Assembly: GCA_024449915.1 (NCBI GenBank)
Contig: JAMZAV010000636.1
Location: 186,001-250,000, forward strand
Direction of reading: 5' to 3'
Source: Sweltsa coloradensis
Taxonomy: Eukaryota > Arthropoda > Insecta > Plecoptera > Chloroperlidae
DNA: 64,000 bases
Shown: piece by piece, positions 24,790 through 36,093 of the stretch
How the letters are laid out: each line of letters begins with the position of its first letter
Position numbering within the stretch: the stretch's first letter is position 1
Position numbers and translations under genes: made by a program
The notes under the pieces: model-generated
Seen by the model: the letters and a program-made list of their open reading frames with translations, nothing else
What the model was told of the DNA's origin: nothing
Databases searched by the model: none

Positions 24790-26802
24790 ATGGTGGCCCT
24801 GACAGCAAAGAAGATAGTAAATAGTAAGTTAAAAAGGAAAATGAAGATGGAAAAGTGTTTAGAGTGTGAAAAGGGTGTAAGGGCAGGGTTGTGATGTGTC
24901 CACTGTAAACATTGGGCACACTTCCCATGTTCGGGAACAAGGAAGAGAGAAACCTGTGGGGAAAGTAAATGGCAGTGTAAAAAGTGCCTTAAAAGTGAGG
25001 TTATAAGGTTTCGAGCATGTCGGGAAATGTCCAAACTCACTTTGGTTTGTCAAAGGCCTTAAGCCCCAATAAGAAACTGACTGAAGTTGAACAGCTAGTG
25101 GACAGCATCAGAAAGGTGATGGGGAAGAGTCAGGCCTAGACCCAAAGCCAGTTACAGGCATAGGCCTAGGCCTAGGCCTGGACCCCAAAACACCAGACCT
25201 AGGCCTACATCCAAAAAGAAGTAGGCCTAGGCCTAGGCCCAAAAAGAAAAAAAAAGGAAGTAGGCCTATGCCTAAATGACGAAAATAAAACTAGAAAGCT
25301 GGAGAGATGGATTGTGAATGAGCTCAGAAAAGAGAGGTGGGGTTACGGAAATTCGATAAAAAAGAACAAAGGCCTGCAGTCACAGGTTGTTAAAGGGATG
25401 TGCCACGTTGTCCACATTGCGGGTCAGATACATGCAAACGTAAAAGTAAACAGAAGATTTGAGAAAGGAAGTATCCGGATTGCAGGAAGTAATAAAAAAC
25501 AAAAGAGACAAGAGAAGTAGAACTCGAGAAGAGGGTAAGATGGCTGGAGCAAAAATGTGAAGAAACCCAGGTGACAACAGATAAACAAAAGGAAGAAGGT
25601 CTGAAGAAAACCAGGTCAGTGGGAGGACTTGCCAAGCCAACTAGGACTGAAAATAATAGTGCTAAGTCTATAGGCCCTGTCGAAAAAACAACAAGACATG
25701 TCTAGGCTTAGTATGCACTGTACTGGTACGGTACGTTGAAAAAACACATCCTAGGCCCTACTAGTCCGTCGACCCAAAACCATAATGAAGAAAACCCGGA
25801 AATAGAAATAGTAGAACGACCACATGGTGTTTAGCGAGTCGACACGAGTTGCCGAAGTAGAAGGAGACATTTTTTCCCTTTCCCCGGATGATGCTTCCTT
25901 AGCACACTGTGTTAGTAAAGACCTGGTGATGGGTAAGGGAATAGCCGTTGAATTTCGTAGGCGCTTTGGAAGTGAAAATGAACTGCAAAGTCAAAACAAG
26001 AAAGTGGGAGAAGTGGCAACGATCAAGGTGGGTCACAGGTACATATACTACCTAATTACAAAGGAATACTCAACAGAAAAGCCTACCCTCCAAAACCTAA
26101 ATAAATGCTAAAGGCAATGAAGGAACATTGTACCAAAAAGGGGTAACCAAATTGTCAATGCCTAGGTTAGGATGTGGGCTGGACGAGCTGAAATGGCAAG
26201 AGGTTAAAGAGAAGATAGATGGAGTTTTCAAAAACACTGAGGTTAAAGTGTCAGCATACTACCTACCGCGACCTCGGCGATCAGCAAACATCGTTATCGG
26301 AGACTCCATACCAAAACATATTAAACTCGCGCCACGTGTTAACAAACCGAGAATAGATGTTCAGTCCTACCCAGGCATAAGGGTGGAGCAAATTGCCCAA
26401 AAGTTGAGAGTGATGAAAATGCAAGGAGAAAACTTTCAGACCATCACCATACATGCAGGCACGAATAACGTACGAAGCTCGCGGACACCAGATGAAGTTG
26501 CCCTAAAGATGAGGACCTTAGTTGAGGAGGGCAAGATCATGTTCCCCAAGGCCAAATGGACGGTGAGCGCTATACTACACAGAAGAGATGTGGACAGCCG
26601 CTACATTGATGCGATCAACCAGTGCCTCAACTACCAATGTAGGGAACTTAAGTGCATCTTTGTTGATGGAAACGATTGGATTAGTGAATTTAATGACATA
26701 GCCAAAGACGGACTCCACCTAAATAGGAGTGGAACACTGAAGCTAGGTCAACTACTAGACATGACTGTAAGTCTAGGTAATCCACAACAGTCGGAAAACT
26801 AA
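24790..26802 (+). pseudogene. Retrotransposon ORF1: PHD-like finger + TARG1-type macro domain + SGNH hydrolase
   Basis: From ATG 24790 a Cys4-His-Cys3 finger is readable: CLEC, CVHCKHWAHFPC and WQCKKC, at 24856-24987, with an in-frame TGA at 24892. After a basic, RP-rich linker with several breaks comes a macro domain (about 25860-26265). Its motifs are GDIFSLSPDDASLAHC, MGKGIAVEFRRRFG, YIYYLITKE and MPRLGCGLDELKW. The motifs match those of the human ADP-ribosyl-Glu hydrolase OARD1/TARG1, and the Lys (in ITK) and Asp (in GCGLD) that act there are present. It runs without a break into an SGNH/GDSL-type hydrolase: GDS at 26299-26307, GTNN at about 26460, and DGLH at about 26708. ORF1s of CR1-type elements often carry a finger and an esterase. 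The macro domain is the addition. Two one-base losses lie at 26112-26145. Confidence 0.8.
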
Positions 26803-26810
26803 GTTCGACG

Positions 26811-29670
26811 ATGAGAAGTGACAACACCGACACAGGGCAAGGGGGGGGCAGAAACAGAGATGGAAGAACCAAGCACTCCGGTACCATCAAATACAAGATC
26901 CTCCAAGTAAATTGTCGGAGTATTCTCAAAAAAGAGATCCAATTCCAACACCTCATAGATATTTATGAGCCGGATATCATTATAGGAACAGAGTCGTGGC
27001 TACATGCTGACATTTCAGACAGTGAAATATTTAGTAGCAAATTTAACATATATAGGAGAGATAGGGGCTCAAGGGGAGGTGGCATTTTCATAGCAGTAAA
27101 GCAAATGCTGGACAGCTACATAACCTGGGTGGATAGTACATATGAAATGATGTGTGTCACTGTTATGTTAAAATCCAGAGCATTTCGAATCATAGGCATT
27201 TACAGACCACCCTCAGACACCATGGAGATAATTGAAAAACTAGGAGATTACTTATCGGGGAAACAAGATAAAAAATATAGTTATAGGCGGTGACCTCAAC
27301 TTGCCAGAAATATCATGGGGAAAGCAAAGAAGTAGTAATAGTAAAAGCATAGCTCAAAATTTAATTAGCGACATGATGGACGATCTGAACCTAACACAGA
27401 CAGTACCAGTAGGCACGCGCCCATGCTCGGCAAATACTAAAAGTAATCTTTTAGATGTCTTCCTCATAACGGCTCCAATAAATTTTGTAGGGTGCGAAGT
27501 TGTGGATGGCATAGGAGATCACAAGGCAGTGGTACTAGACATAAGTGTAACCAAAGATAGTAAAGACGATGAGAGATGCCCGCCTACAGAAGTTAACTTG
27601 TACAAGAAAGCGGACGTGGGTAGGATACGGGAATATCTCATAGACGCCTATACCGAATGGTCAGTAACTGAGGGAACAAGTATAGAAGAATATTGGCATT
27701 CATTCACGGAAATTGTAAAGAAAGCCACTGAGAAATACATACCCAAAAAAATATTAAAACATGGGCATGATCCAGTGTACTATACACGGGAAATTAAAAG
27801 TTTAAAACGGAAATGCAATAGGTTATATAAAAATAGACATTTTATAGAAAGAAGTTTAACGAGTGCAGTAAAACCTTACTGGACCTTAAAAGAGAAGCGT
27901 ATGATAAATATATGACTAACATACTTGATGACAAAGACGGGGACAAAAAGTTTCGCACATTTATAAGCATATTAGGAATAGAAGGGAAAACAAAAGTAAA
28001 ATTGCCGTTTTGCAACAAGGATCAAATAGAAATAACCGATGACCTAGAGAAAGCAAATGTGGTCAACAAACCAACTATGCGAGTGTTTTGGACAAAAAAA
28101 CGGCATTTGATAGAAGCAAAATAGAAGAAAGTTCAGGCAGCGAAAGTTTTACTTTCAGTAGGAACAGCATTCTCAAAGCTATAAGAAAACTTAAAAACCA
28201 TAAGTCCCCAGGATTAGATGGAATTACAAATGACTTCCTTAAGATAGCAGACGTAGCCATAGTACCATTTTTGCATACTCTTTTTAATATTTCAATTAAT
28301 AATGGCCAGATTCCAAGTGACTGGAAATCAGCATGCATTTCACCTATTCATAAAGGAGGTGGGAAAGATAGCCCTGAAAATTACAGGCCTATCAGTCTAA
28401 CAAGCAGCATATGTAAGGTATTTGAAACATTGATAGGCCAGTACATAAGATCCATCCTAAATAAGTATGATAAATTATCAAAAAAACCAACACGGATTCA
28501 GAGAGGGTCACTCGTGTGAATCCCAGTTGGCAGGTTTACTGCAAGACCTATCTGAAGAGGTTGACGAGAAGGGGGAGGTAGACGCAATCATGCTTGATTT
28601 CTCCAAAGCTTTCGACGCGGTCCCACACGACATACTAATGGAAAAATTGAACAGGATAGGATTGGACAGCAGAATAGTCAAATGGGTCGATGAGTGGCTC
28701 ACAGGGAGAGTACAAGTAGTAAAGATCGGGACTCAGTATTCTGACCAATTACCAGTATCATCCGGGGTCCCCCAAGGAAGTGTGCTTGGGCCACTATTAT
28801 TCCTCATATTTATTGATGATATAGGTGCTGGACTAAATGGAAATGTAATTCTAAGACTCTTTGCAGACGACTGTATCATATACAGTAAAATCAAAGACAT
28901 TAATGACTGCCTGATCCTCCAAATGACCATAGATATGATTATGCAGTGGGTTACTACAAACAAAATGAAACTTAATGCAGAAAAAAAGTCAGCTGATAAA
29001 GTTACTACCAAGAAAGCCCCCTTTAAATTCCAGTATAAAATGGAAGGCAAAGATTTGAAGTACTTGGAGTTCCAGTAAACATCTAGGTATAATTCTTAAT
29101 GGGAAACTGAACTGGGGGGATCATATAAATAAAGTAGTGAGCAAGGGAAATAAAAATCTTAAACTTTGTTATGCGAAATCTAAGGGGTTGTAGTGCTCAC
29201 GTACGGAGCAAAGCATTCACAGAAATAGTGAGGCCCACGCTTGAATATGCCAGCTGTATTTGGGATCCGCATACTAAATGCCATAAGGAAGCCATTGAAA
29301 AGGTACAAAGAAGGGCTGCCCGCAAGTGCTAGGGAAATATGGGCGAATGTACAGTGTATCAGAAATGATAAAAGACCTAGAATGAAATCCCTAGAAGATA
29401 GGAGAAAATTCTCTAAACTGTGTGGAGTGTATAAGGCACAATCAGGTCAACCAGCTTGGTCGGATATCAATAAAAGACTGCAAGCAGCCACCTTCATTGG
29501 TAAAAATGACCATAGAAATAAACTCTTTGTTCCTAGATTTAGGACAGAAGTAGGAAAAAATTCATTTGTGGGGTCTGCAGTTAAGATTTGGAATGGTCTG
29601 GATAATAAGGTTCTAACCCCCTACCCGATAACATAGCAGTTTTCAAAAACAGGTTAAAAGAATATTATTA
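26811..29670 (+). pseudogene. Retrotransposon ORF2: AP endonuclease and reverse transcriptase, frame-broken
   Basis: ORF2 starts 8 bases after ORF1 stops. The endonuclease shows LQVNCRSI, GTESWL, GIYRPP, GGDLNLP, LLDVFL and GDHKAVVLD, so its catalytic residues are all present. The RT has SPGLDGITNDFLK, NYRPISL, QHGFREGHSC, LDFSKAFDAVPHDIL with the first catalytic Asp, GVPQGSVLGPLLFL, and the active box FADDCIIY at about 28860. The C-terminal region includes RPTLEYASCIWDP and SFVGSAVKIWNGL. Frame changes occur near 27270, 27880, 28085, 28482 and 29065-29080, several in A, T or G runs. The overall organisation is that of a functional CR1/L2-group ORF2. Whether the breaks are genuine or from sequencing cannot be told from this copy alone. 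Confidence 0.85.
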
Positions 29671-29879
29671 AATTCAAGGAACTGGCCTGTATGGCCAAAT
29701 TAGTGTTATATCTTAGGTACTTCTAGTAGATAATAGCTGATAATCTTATGTGCATATTACATGTTTCTTTCTCAAATAATACATTGAAATGTAAATTGTA
29801 TCTAGAAACTGGATGTTGTAAATGCTATACTATATGCCCTGTAACAGAGCAAAAGAGCTCAAAACATGGTCAATAAAAA

Positions 29880-29911
<32 letters not shown>

Positions 29912-29912
<1 letters not shown>

Positions 29913-30285
29913 AAGGCCATTGGATAGACTTTGCCAACACTAGAACTCTAGCAGTAGCCCCCGTATATTACCCTCGTATCTGTAAGGAAATGAACTTTGA
30001 ATTTACCGCCTAGCCTAAAGAAGGCGGTGATGTTAGTATTGTTGGGATTAGAAAAAAGGACGAAGATGGTGGCTTGTTTTAGGAAGTGTAATGATTGTAA
30101 ATGTTTAATCTAAATCTACTTTAACAAATAGAAACTGATGTTAAAAGGTGAAATCGTTGTTTGTATTAGATTCTCCGTGACGAAATACAGATATCTAATA
30201 TATCATACGCGAAGCCATTGAGATAGAAAAACGTCCCTGCAACATTAACAAGCGAGATGACGCCCAGAGACTGGCAACAGCATGG
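29912..30285 (+). pseudogene. Penelope-like element fragment (C-terminal), split by a short insertion
   Basis: Two short coding pieces, HWIDFANTRTLAVAPVYYPR (29918-29977) and REAIEIEKRPCNINKRDDAQ (about 30208-30267), match the end of Penelope-like polyproteins as I know them ('...tyyaRl..REAIEI.khp.n.N..d'). About 210 bases separate them and read as an inserted sequence. Downstream, 30546-30580 has the GAAAC-type motif often found in Penelope elements. This fragment starts at the poly(A) end of the preceding retrotransposon. Confidence 0.45.
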
Positions 30286-30545
30286 AAACCCATTTTGGTC
30301 CAATACAAAGTGGCAAACAAACACATACCACCTTTAGACACAACAAACGCTACTACACAAAAGAGCCTTCCTCGAGCAACACAGCGCAAATCTCTGCATT
30401 TCCAATACAATCCTCGCCGCCCGCACCTATTTCCACCACAATAGTACAACCTCGCCTCCCCGCACCTATTTCCACCGCAGTTGGGTTGGAGACTGACAGT
30501 CGAGTGCGTGTTCTTGAAGAAGGAAGACGTACTAGTGAGTGACCC

Positions 30546-30580
30546 GTGATCATGCCAGATGCGATTCTGGCGAAACGTCG
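30546..30580 (+). other. Degenerate hammerhead-ribozyme-like motif
   Basis: A 6-bp stem (GCCAGA...TCTGGC) is followed directly by GAAACGTC, as in stem II plus the GAAA core of Penelope-associated hammerheads. The preceding core should read CTGANGA but here is GTGATCA. If it derives from a ribozyme, it is inactive as written. Confidence 0.25.
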
Positions 30581-30904
30581 AGTGCCAGGCTACAGACAAA
30601 GGTCTGTAGCAGCAAACTCAAACAAGCGGCGGAATGTCCCGGAAGACAATAACAACATATATATATACAAGACATTTTTAGGTTTCGACAAAAAATAGAC
30701 ATATAGATTTAATGTAGATAGATATAGAAGTTTCTAATTTTGTTAAATGGGTATAGTGTTTCTTGTATATTTTGTGTTCAACCATTCAAAAACCAAATAA
30801 AAAAAAATATTTTACTTTTGTGTTCCTGGACGAACGAGTAAATAAATAGTCTATAGGCATACACTACTTATACATATTTTCATCCCTAATGGTTTTATAC
30901 ACAG

Positions 30905-31059
30905 AATGTTTGGAATACGCGAGTCACGTCAACAGGCTAATAGAAGTGCCAACCCCGTTTGGTACAAAAGAGACGTACAACACGTCCGAATGTACTATTT
31001 CTGCCGAGACGCTGATTCACGGAGGGAAAGAAGCAGAACCCAATGAGTTCCCTCACATG
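30905..31059 (+). CDS. Protease gene 2 exon 3: linker and zymogen activation site
   Basis: The acceptor TTTTATACACAG (ending at 30904) leaves two bases that complete a Lys codon with exon 2. The exon then encodes CLEYASHVNRLIEVPTPFG, a linker with a Cys (SECTIS) that in this family ties the light chain to the catalytic domain, and the start of the protease domain, IHGGKEAEPNEFPHM. The activation bond would be L|IHGG, that is, after Leu and not after Arg, as in Snake-like clip proteases. This implies activation by a chymotrypsin-like upstream enzyme. The exon ends in phase 0 at ATG|GTGGGT. Confidence 0.85.
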
Positions 31060-31265
31060 GTGGGTAGGACTCACTATTCTATGGTTGAGTGAGTGAGAGT
31101 TATTTTATTTTAGGTCGTACCCTATGAATTAGATCTATATTTATTTATTGTATTATTCTGCACCAATATTACAACAAATCAAAGTAATAAAACCATGCTA
31201 TATTTCGTGTTGCAACATTATATTTTGGATAGGTAGCCCACTTATACCCACCCTCTTTGCTGCAG

Positions 31266-31379
31266 GCTGCTCTGGGCTACGGAGCGACTGAAGATGAAAT
31301 CCAGTGGAAATTTTGGTGGTTCCCTCATAAGCGAGAGATTCGTCCTGACAGCGGCCCATTGTCTCTCGGACGGACACTT
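31266..31379 (+). CDS. Protease gene 2 exon 4: catalytic His exon, with a frameshift
   Basis: After the acceptor at 31264-31265 the exon reads AALGYGATEDEIQWK in phase 0. It then has to change frame to continue GGSLISERFVLTAAHCLSDG, which holds the catalytic His57 in the canonical TAAHC. The break lies at 31305-31312, where the family's conserved Cys42 codon is expected and TTTT is read. There is one extra base and the Cys is lost. Either the copy is damaged or the base calls are wrong. Nearby sequence from about 32.4 kb is clearly unreliable. The exon ends at a GTATGT donor, leaving two bases of a split codon that fit exon 5. Confidence 0.8.
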
Positions 31380-31425
31380 GTATGTTACCTACTTTCTTTG
31401 CCATATCACTGCTCAGACCCTATTT

Positions 31426-31613
31426 GGATGAACGAAGCGAAGACTTGAATTTCACTTACGTTTTTTTTCTCACTTACGTTACATCAAGAAAAATAGCTCG
31501 GGTGTTTTCTTTTAATTTTTTTTGGTAGTTTTTTGTCGGTTTGTTCGCGCTCTACCGCATATGCGATCTTGATGAAAATTGGAGGGGACCTTCGAAATCT
31601 CTGAACTTAAGAG
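31426..31613 (+). repeat. Family B fragment (5' end only)
   Basis: It begins TTTGGATGAACGAAGCGAAG and follows the family through 'gatcttgatgaaaattggag' and 'gaccttcgaaatctctgaac', then stops abruptly at about 31613. Confidence 0.7.
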
Positions 31614-32949
31614 GGTACGCTGAGCTTGGCCCAACTCAAATGCGCGCAAACAGGTGTTGATGATTCCGCTGAACAGTTGGTAATATCATTACCAAATTGT
31701 GAATGAATGTTAATAAAGTACCTTTATATTGATATCCGTAAGTATTTGCACAAAATAAGCCTTAGAGATCCATTGCGAGACATAAGTACAAAACGTGAAA
31801 AAATGGGAAATCCAAAACATGGATTACAATTCTGGAAATTCTCATCAAACCGTTTATCTTACGATAAAACCACATTAACCTGCGCGTTCACATTGATTGA
31901 AACGTTGATATCCATTATGCAAATTTGAGTTAGAAAAATCTGTACACTTAGAATAAATTCCCAAAGTTATCCAACATTGAGTAAATTTGGGTGATTTCAC
32001 TAAATTTTAATTCAAAATCAATGAATTAATTTAGGAATACGCATAATGGATAACATAGGACGTTTCTGAATTCTGTTCTTGGTCTTATTACTTGGTCTTA
32101 TTACTTATTGCTTGGTATCATTACTTGATCTTGGTCTCATTGAAAATACCACACTAGTGTCATTCTCATTACTAGAACATGGCGGCCTCGGGAGATGATC
32201 GAAATAAAACACTTCCAAATCACGTTGAGTAGCCAAGTTAGTTAATAAATGTTAGTAATAATATTAAAATAAAAAATGGTACAGAATCAAATTTGATATG
32301 GAAACGGTATGTAAATACACGTCAATAACGTCCGCCATGATCAAGACTAGAATCGACGAGTGTGCACTTTTGATTCTTATTCTTATTACTTGATTTCAAT
32401 CAGTTGGGAATTTTGGTGCTTTGGACTTTTAGAGTTACTTGTGAGGGTCAGGATGAAAACTGGGGTAAATTGATGCCCGTAATTCAGATTTAAAACCCGG
32501 CCCAAAGGGACCAAAGGGTTTTTCCCCACTATTCAAAAAAGGTCCATAGATTTTATTTTTTATAAAGTAAGTGTAAAATTTGAAAATGGTGTTAAAAAAC
32601 CTTTTAAACGGGGAAAAATTTCCAGAAAGTTTAAAACTCGCCTCCTTTCTACCCTCAGCTTTACCCTTTTAAGCCGAATTACACGGTTAAATTTTTAAAT
32701 TCAAAAAATTGGGTTCAATATTTGATTTTTTAAGACGAACACAAAAAATTAAATAAATCATTAAAGGGGTGGGTTATTTGGGTTTAATGCACTCCCCCCT
32801 AAAATCCCAAAGATGGGGGGGACCCTAGTAGTAGGAAAGGGGGTTAAAGGTTTTAAAAAACTGATGTCCCCTGAGGGGGGAATTTTTGGGGGTTATGGGG
32901 CCCCTTTGTTGACTGCTCTTCTTTGGGTTTGGGTTTTTTTAAAAAGTTT

Positions 32950-34465
32950 AAATGAAATTTAGAGCAAGCTCAAAATTGAAAAAAGTTGAACTCATTATTA
33001 AAACTAAATATTTGTTTGAAACAATTTCCATTCGATTTTTTTAATTACATGGTAAAAATTCATTGAAGTCAAGTTTAAATTTAATTCGGGGAAGGGAAAA
33101 AAATTTGACCGGAAATTTCAGGTTTTAGACCTGCCACTTTTTTTGGGTACAATCAAAGGAAATATTTCCCCAAGGGAAATATTATTTTTACGATTTTTTC
33201 CTTTTTTAAAATGGGATTTTTCCCGGGACATTTGGGCCGATTCTGACCAACCGGGGGGGCCCAACACGTTAAATTTTTTAAACATTTTACATTAAGAGTC
33301 CCTTTTTTGGATGAGCGTAGCGAGCGAAGCAAAAGATTCCTTTTCACTAACGGGAAAAAAAAAAACCCGGGAATTTTTTTTTTTATATTTTTGTGTGTTT
33401 GTTAACATGATTCCAATTGCGATGAAATTTTAGGGGGGCCTTTCGAATTTTCTGAACAAAAACTCCATTTTTTTAGCGCAAATCGAAAAATTATTTCTCA
33501 ATGAAAATTGAAATTCACGATTTTTTTTTTTTTTAAAAACTTTCTTCGCTTATAAACCTCCCGGGTTTTACCCCGATTGTGAGGGAATTTTTCACAGTAC
33601 TAAAATTTATAAATTAATATTTTTCGTGTGAAATTTGAGGCCCCATCAAAATAATTTTCTTATGGAAATCGAAAATTTTTACGTTGGGTTTTCTTTTTTT
33701 AAAAAACATTTCTTGGGACTTAAAAAAATTAAAACCAGCCCTACATGCTTTACCCGGGTTGAAAATGTTTTTTTAAACAGAACCAAAATTTTTTTAAATT
33801 AAATTTTGGTGAAAAATTTTGAGCGCAATAAAAAAAATATTTTTTCAAAAAAATCCCCTTTTTTATTTTTTTTTTAATTTAGAAAAATTTCTTCGATTTT
33901 AAAAACACCTACATGCTTTATATGATTGTAACGATTTTTACAAAACCAAATTTTAGGAAAAAATTATTTTTGTGTGAAATTTGAGCCCCTATCTAAAAAT
34001 AATTTTTCATAAAAAATCGCTTTTTTTAACGCTTTTTTTATTTAAAAAAAATTACGCTACCCAAAAAGCGCCTGAAAAAGGTTTGCAAAGTTCCTAGTTT
34101 TTAAAGAAAAAGTTGAAAAGGTGCCAGAATCCATAGAAAATAAAGGTTTTGATTGAAATTTTTGAGTGTTTTAAAATTAAAAAAGGGGATTATAAAAACC
34201 TTGACAACAGGGCAACCCATAAAATTTGCCGTACAAGAAGAAAAACTTCGGGCCTCCGGATAACATTTTATATTCTTTTAATTGGTATAACCATAGCAAT
34301 TAGTACACAAAAAAAGGGAATATCCAAATTTAACAAAAAGGGTTTTTGTAACGGGACAAACAAAAAAAAAGAGTTTCCCACGCATACAAAAAAACTTACA
34401 ACAAATCTCCCATCAACGCGACAAAAAAAAAAAGCGTTCGCAAAAGCGGTCTAGTATGGATTCAA
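32950..34465 (+). repeat. Garbled family-B copy with a nested family-A copy (33307-34102)
   Basis: Family-B phrases appear in distorted form ('gggtacaatcaaaggaaatat', 'catttgggccgattctgacc'), then a family-A copy starting TTTGGATGAGCGTAGCGAGC and ending GTTTGCAAAGTTCCTAGT. After it the family-B tail resumes ('aaagaaaaagttgaaaaggt', ending 'aagcgttcgcaaaagcggtc'). Confidence 0.65.
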
Positions 34466-35824
34466 AAAAACATTCAAGGGGACTCGAGCGCGCGGAGCGT
34501 TTATTCTGATTTTTAATTTCCCCTTTAAAATTTAAAAAAAATTTGGGCCTAAACTGTTTTTGTAGGCATAGTTTAAAGAAAATTTAAAGGTTTTGGGGAG
34601 ATAATTATAAGGCCCCCACATGTAAACTAAAAAAAAACTTTTGTCAAAAAGAAAATACCCCAAAAAATTCCCTGTTTTTGTTTTTTTTTGGAAAAGATTT
34701 TTTTTTTTTAAATTTTTTTTAAAGGGGGTTTAAACAAAATCTAAAAACTTACACGTAAAATATAAATACTTTTTTAACCCATCCATATGAGAACAGGACA
34801 AACCCCCAAAACACGCCCCCACTTTGGGCCCGAGTTCTTTTGAAGGGATCGTGCGTTGAAAAAAAACATAATAAATTTTTTGAGCTGGGGTTTTCCAATT
34901 CAAATAAAATTTAAATTTAAATGGTTTTGCAAAAACACATAAAAATTATTTTAAAAGCAAACCCTATTTAAAAACCCAAACATTTTTTGGCCCCCCGCAC
35001 CTGCTCAAATTTTCCGTTCATACCCCCTTTGAACTTTTTTCAATAATCTGGTTGGTTTTAATTCTGTATAGGGTTTTAAATTTTGTTTTGACTTGGGCCG
35101 CGAATGAAAGGGATTGGGTTGAGGAGCGGGGGAAAAACCTTTTAGGTCGGTTTGACTCTCCCGAAGAGGGTGACAGGGGGAAAAAGCTATGGAACCCTTG
35201 TGGGGGAAATTCTTACAAAAAATACTCAAACTATTTACAAAATTTTTCCAAAAAATGTAATAAAAGGGGCTGAGACTTTCCCTTTTAAATTTTTATTTGC
35301 CTTTCCCAATATTCCCCTTTCCGGGTTTTAACCCGCGGAAAAAAAAAAGATTAGTACGAGGGGTTTTTAATTTTTTTTCCTTAATAGGGCGGGGGGGGTT
35401 TAATTTTTCAACTATGTTCTTTCAAAAGTAGCGAATCTCAACTTTCGTGTTTGATTTAAAGGGGAAAATCCGAAAATATATAAGAATAAGATAATAAGTC
35501 ACGCCAAGCTCCCCAAGTCAAAAACTAACAGGCGGTAGGAAGGGGGGTCATAAGGAAATTCACACTTTTTTCTTTTTTCTGTGGGCCCCCCCACTCCCCC
35601 CCTTTTAAAATTTCTAATGTAAGACATTCCAGTCCGCCACCACCACGGCTACAACTGAACCACTTTTTTTCAGTCAAAATACACTGGGTGAGGGAGTTCA
35701 GTAGAGCGGGGGAAGCAAAAACCCCTTTCCCCCACCCCCTTTTGAGAAAAAGGGTTTTTACGTTTCCTGCAACTGAATTTTCACTTTTGTTTTTATTGTA
35801 TGTTTTTTCCTCATGTTTGAGCAG

Positions 35825-36093
35825 GGAAAGGGGAGTGGGGCCCCTAGGTGACCTGGACCTCCGTTTCATAAAAAACCCCGTCGAGCCCGTCACCATCCCC
35901 CTTTATTGAGCGCACAAAAAACGACCCAAAACCAAACCCCCCGCCTACTACAACGCCCTCGCACTCCCCCAAGCTAGACCGGACGCAAGTTCAAGCCCCA
36001 CATCCGGCCCGCCTGCTTTAATAAGGACCCGGGGATTTCCCCAGGAAAGCGGAAAAAAATTTCAGCCTGTGGGTGGGGCAAAACTTCGTGGCA
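35825..36093 (+). CDS. Protease gene 2 exon 5: catalytic Asp exon, garbled
   Basis: This is the protease segment missing between exons 4 and 6. After the acceptor TTGAGCAG (to 35824), the split codon closes in the phase left by exon 4. The sequence then reads ERGVGPLGDLDLRFIKNPVE and continues PVTIP. Past a break it gives PPAYYN.LAL and LDRDASSSP, then RPACFNKDPG, and finally ACGWGKTSW before a GTAAAA donor. These are the expected family blocks: the L-G-D-L start, the catalytic-Asp region YYNDLAL, the RPAC cysteine and GWG. As written, the codon at the catalytic Asp is GCC (Ala) and there are several frame breaks, which I attribute to the poor sequence quality of this block. The 3' end is approximate. 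Confidence 0.6.

Larger units (their letters stand above)
24655..29911 (+). mobile_element. Near full-length non-LTR retrotransposon (CR1/L2 group) with macro-domain ORF1
   Basis: The element carries ORF1 (PHD-like finger, macro domain, SGNH hydrolase) and ORF2 (AP endonuclease, reverse transcriptase). An AATAAA lies near 29870 and the poly(A) tail is 29878-29911. It lies in intron 2 of protease gene 2, in the same orientation. The 5' boundary is approximate: I infer it from where the sequence stops looking like host intron, and I could not identify a target-site duplication. An RP-coding, TAGGCCTAGGCCT-rich stretch (about 25155-25270) lies within ORF1. All coding parts are open except for single-base breaks, mostly in homopolymers. 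Confidence 0.85.
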
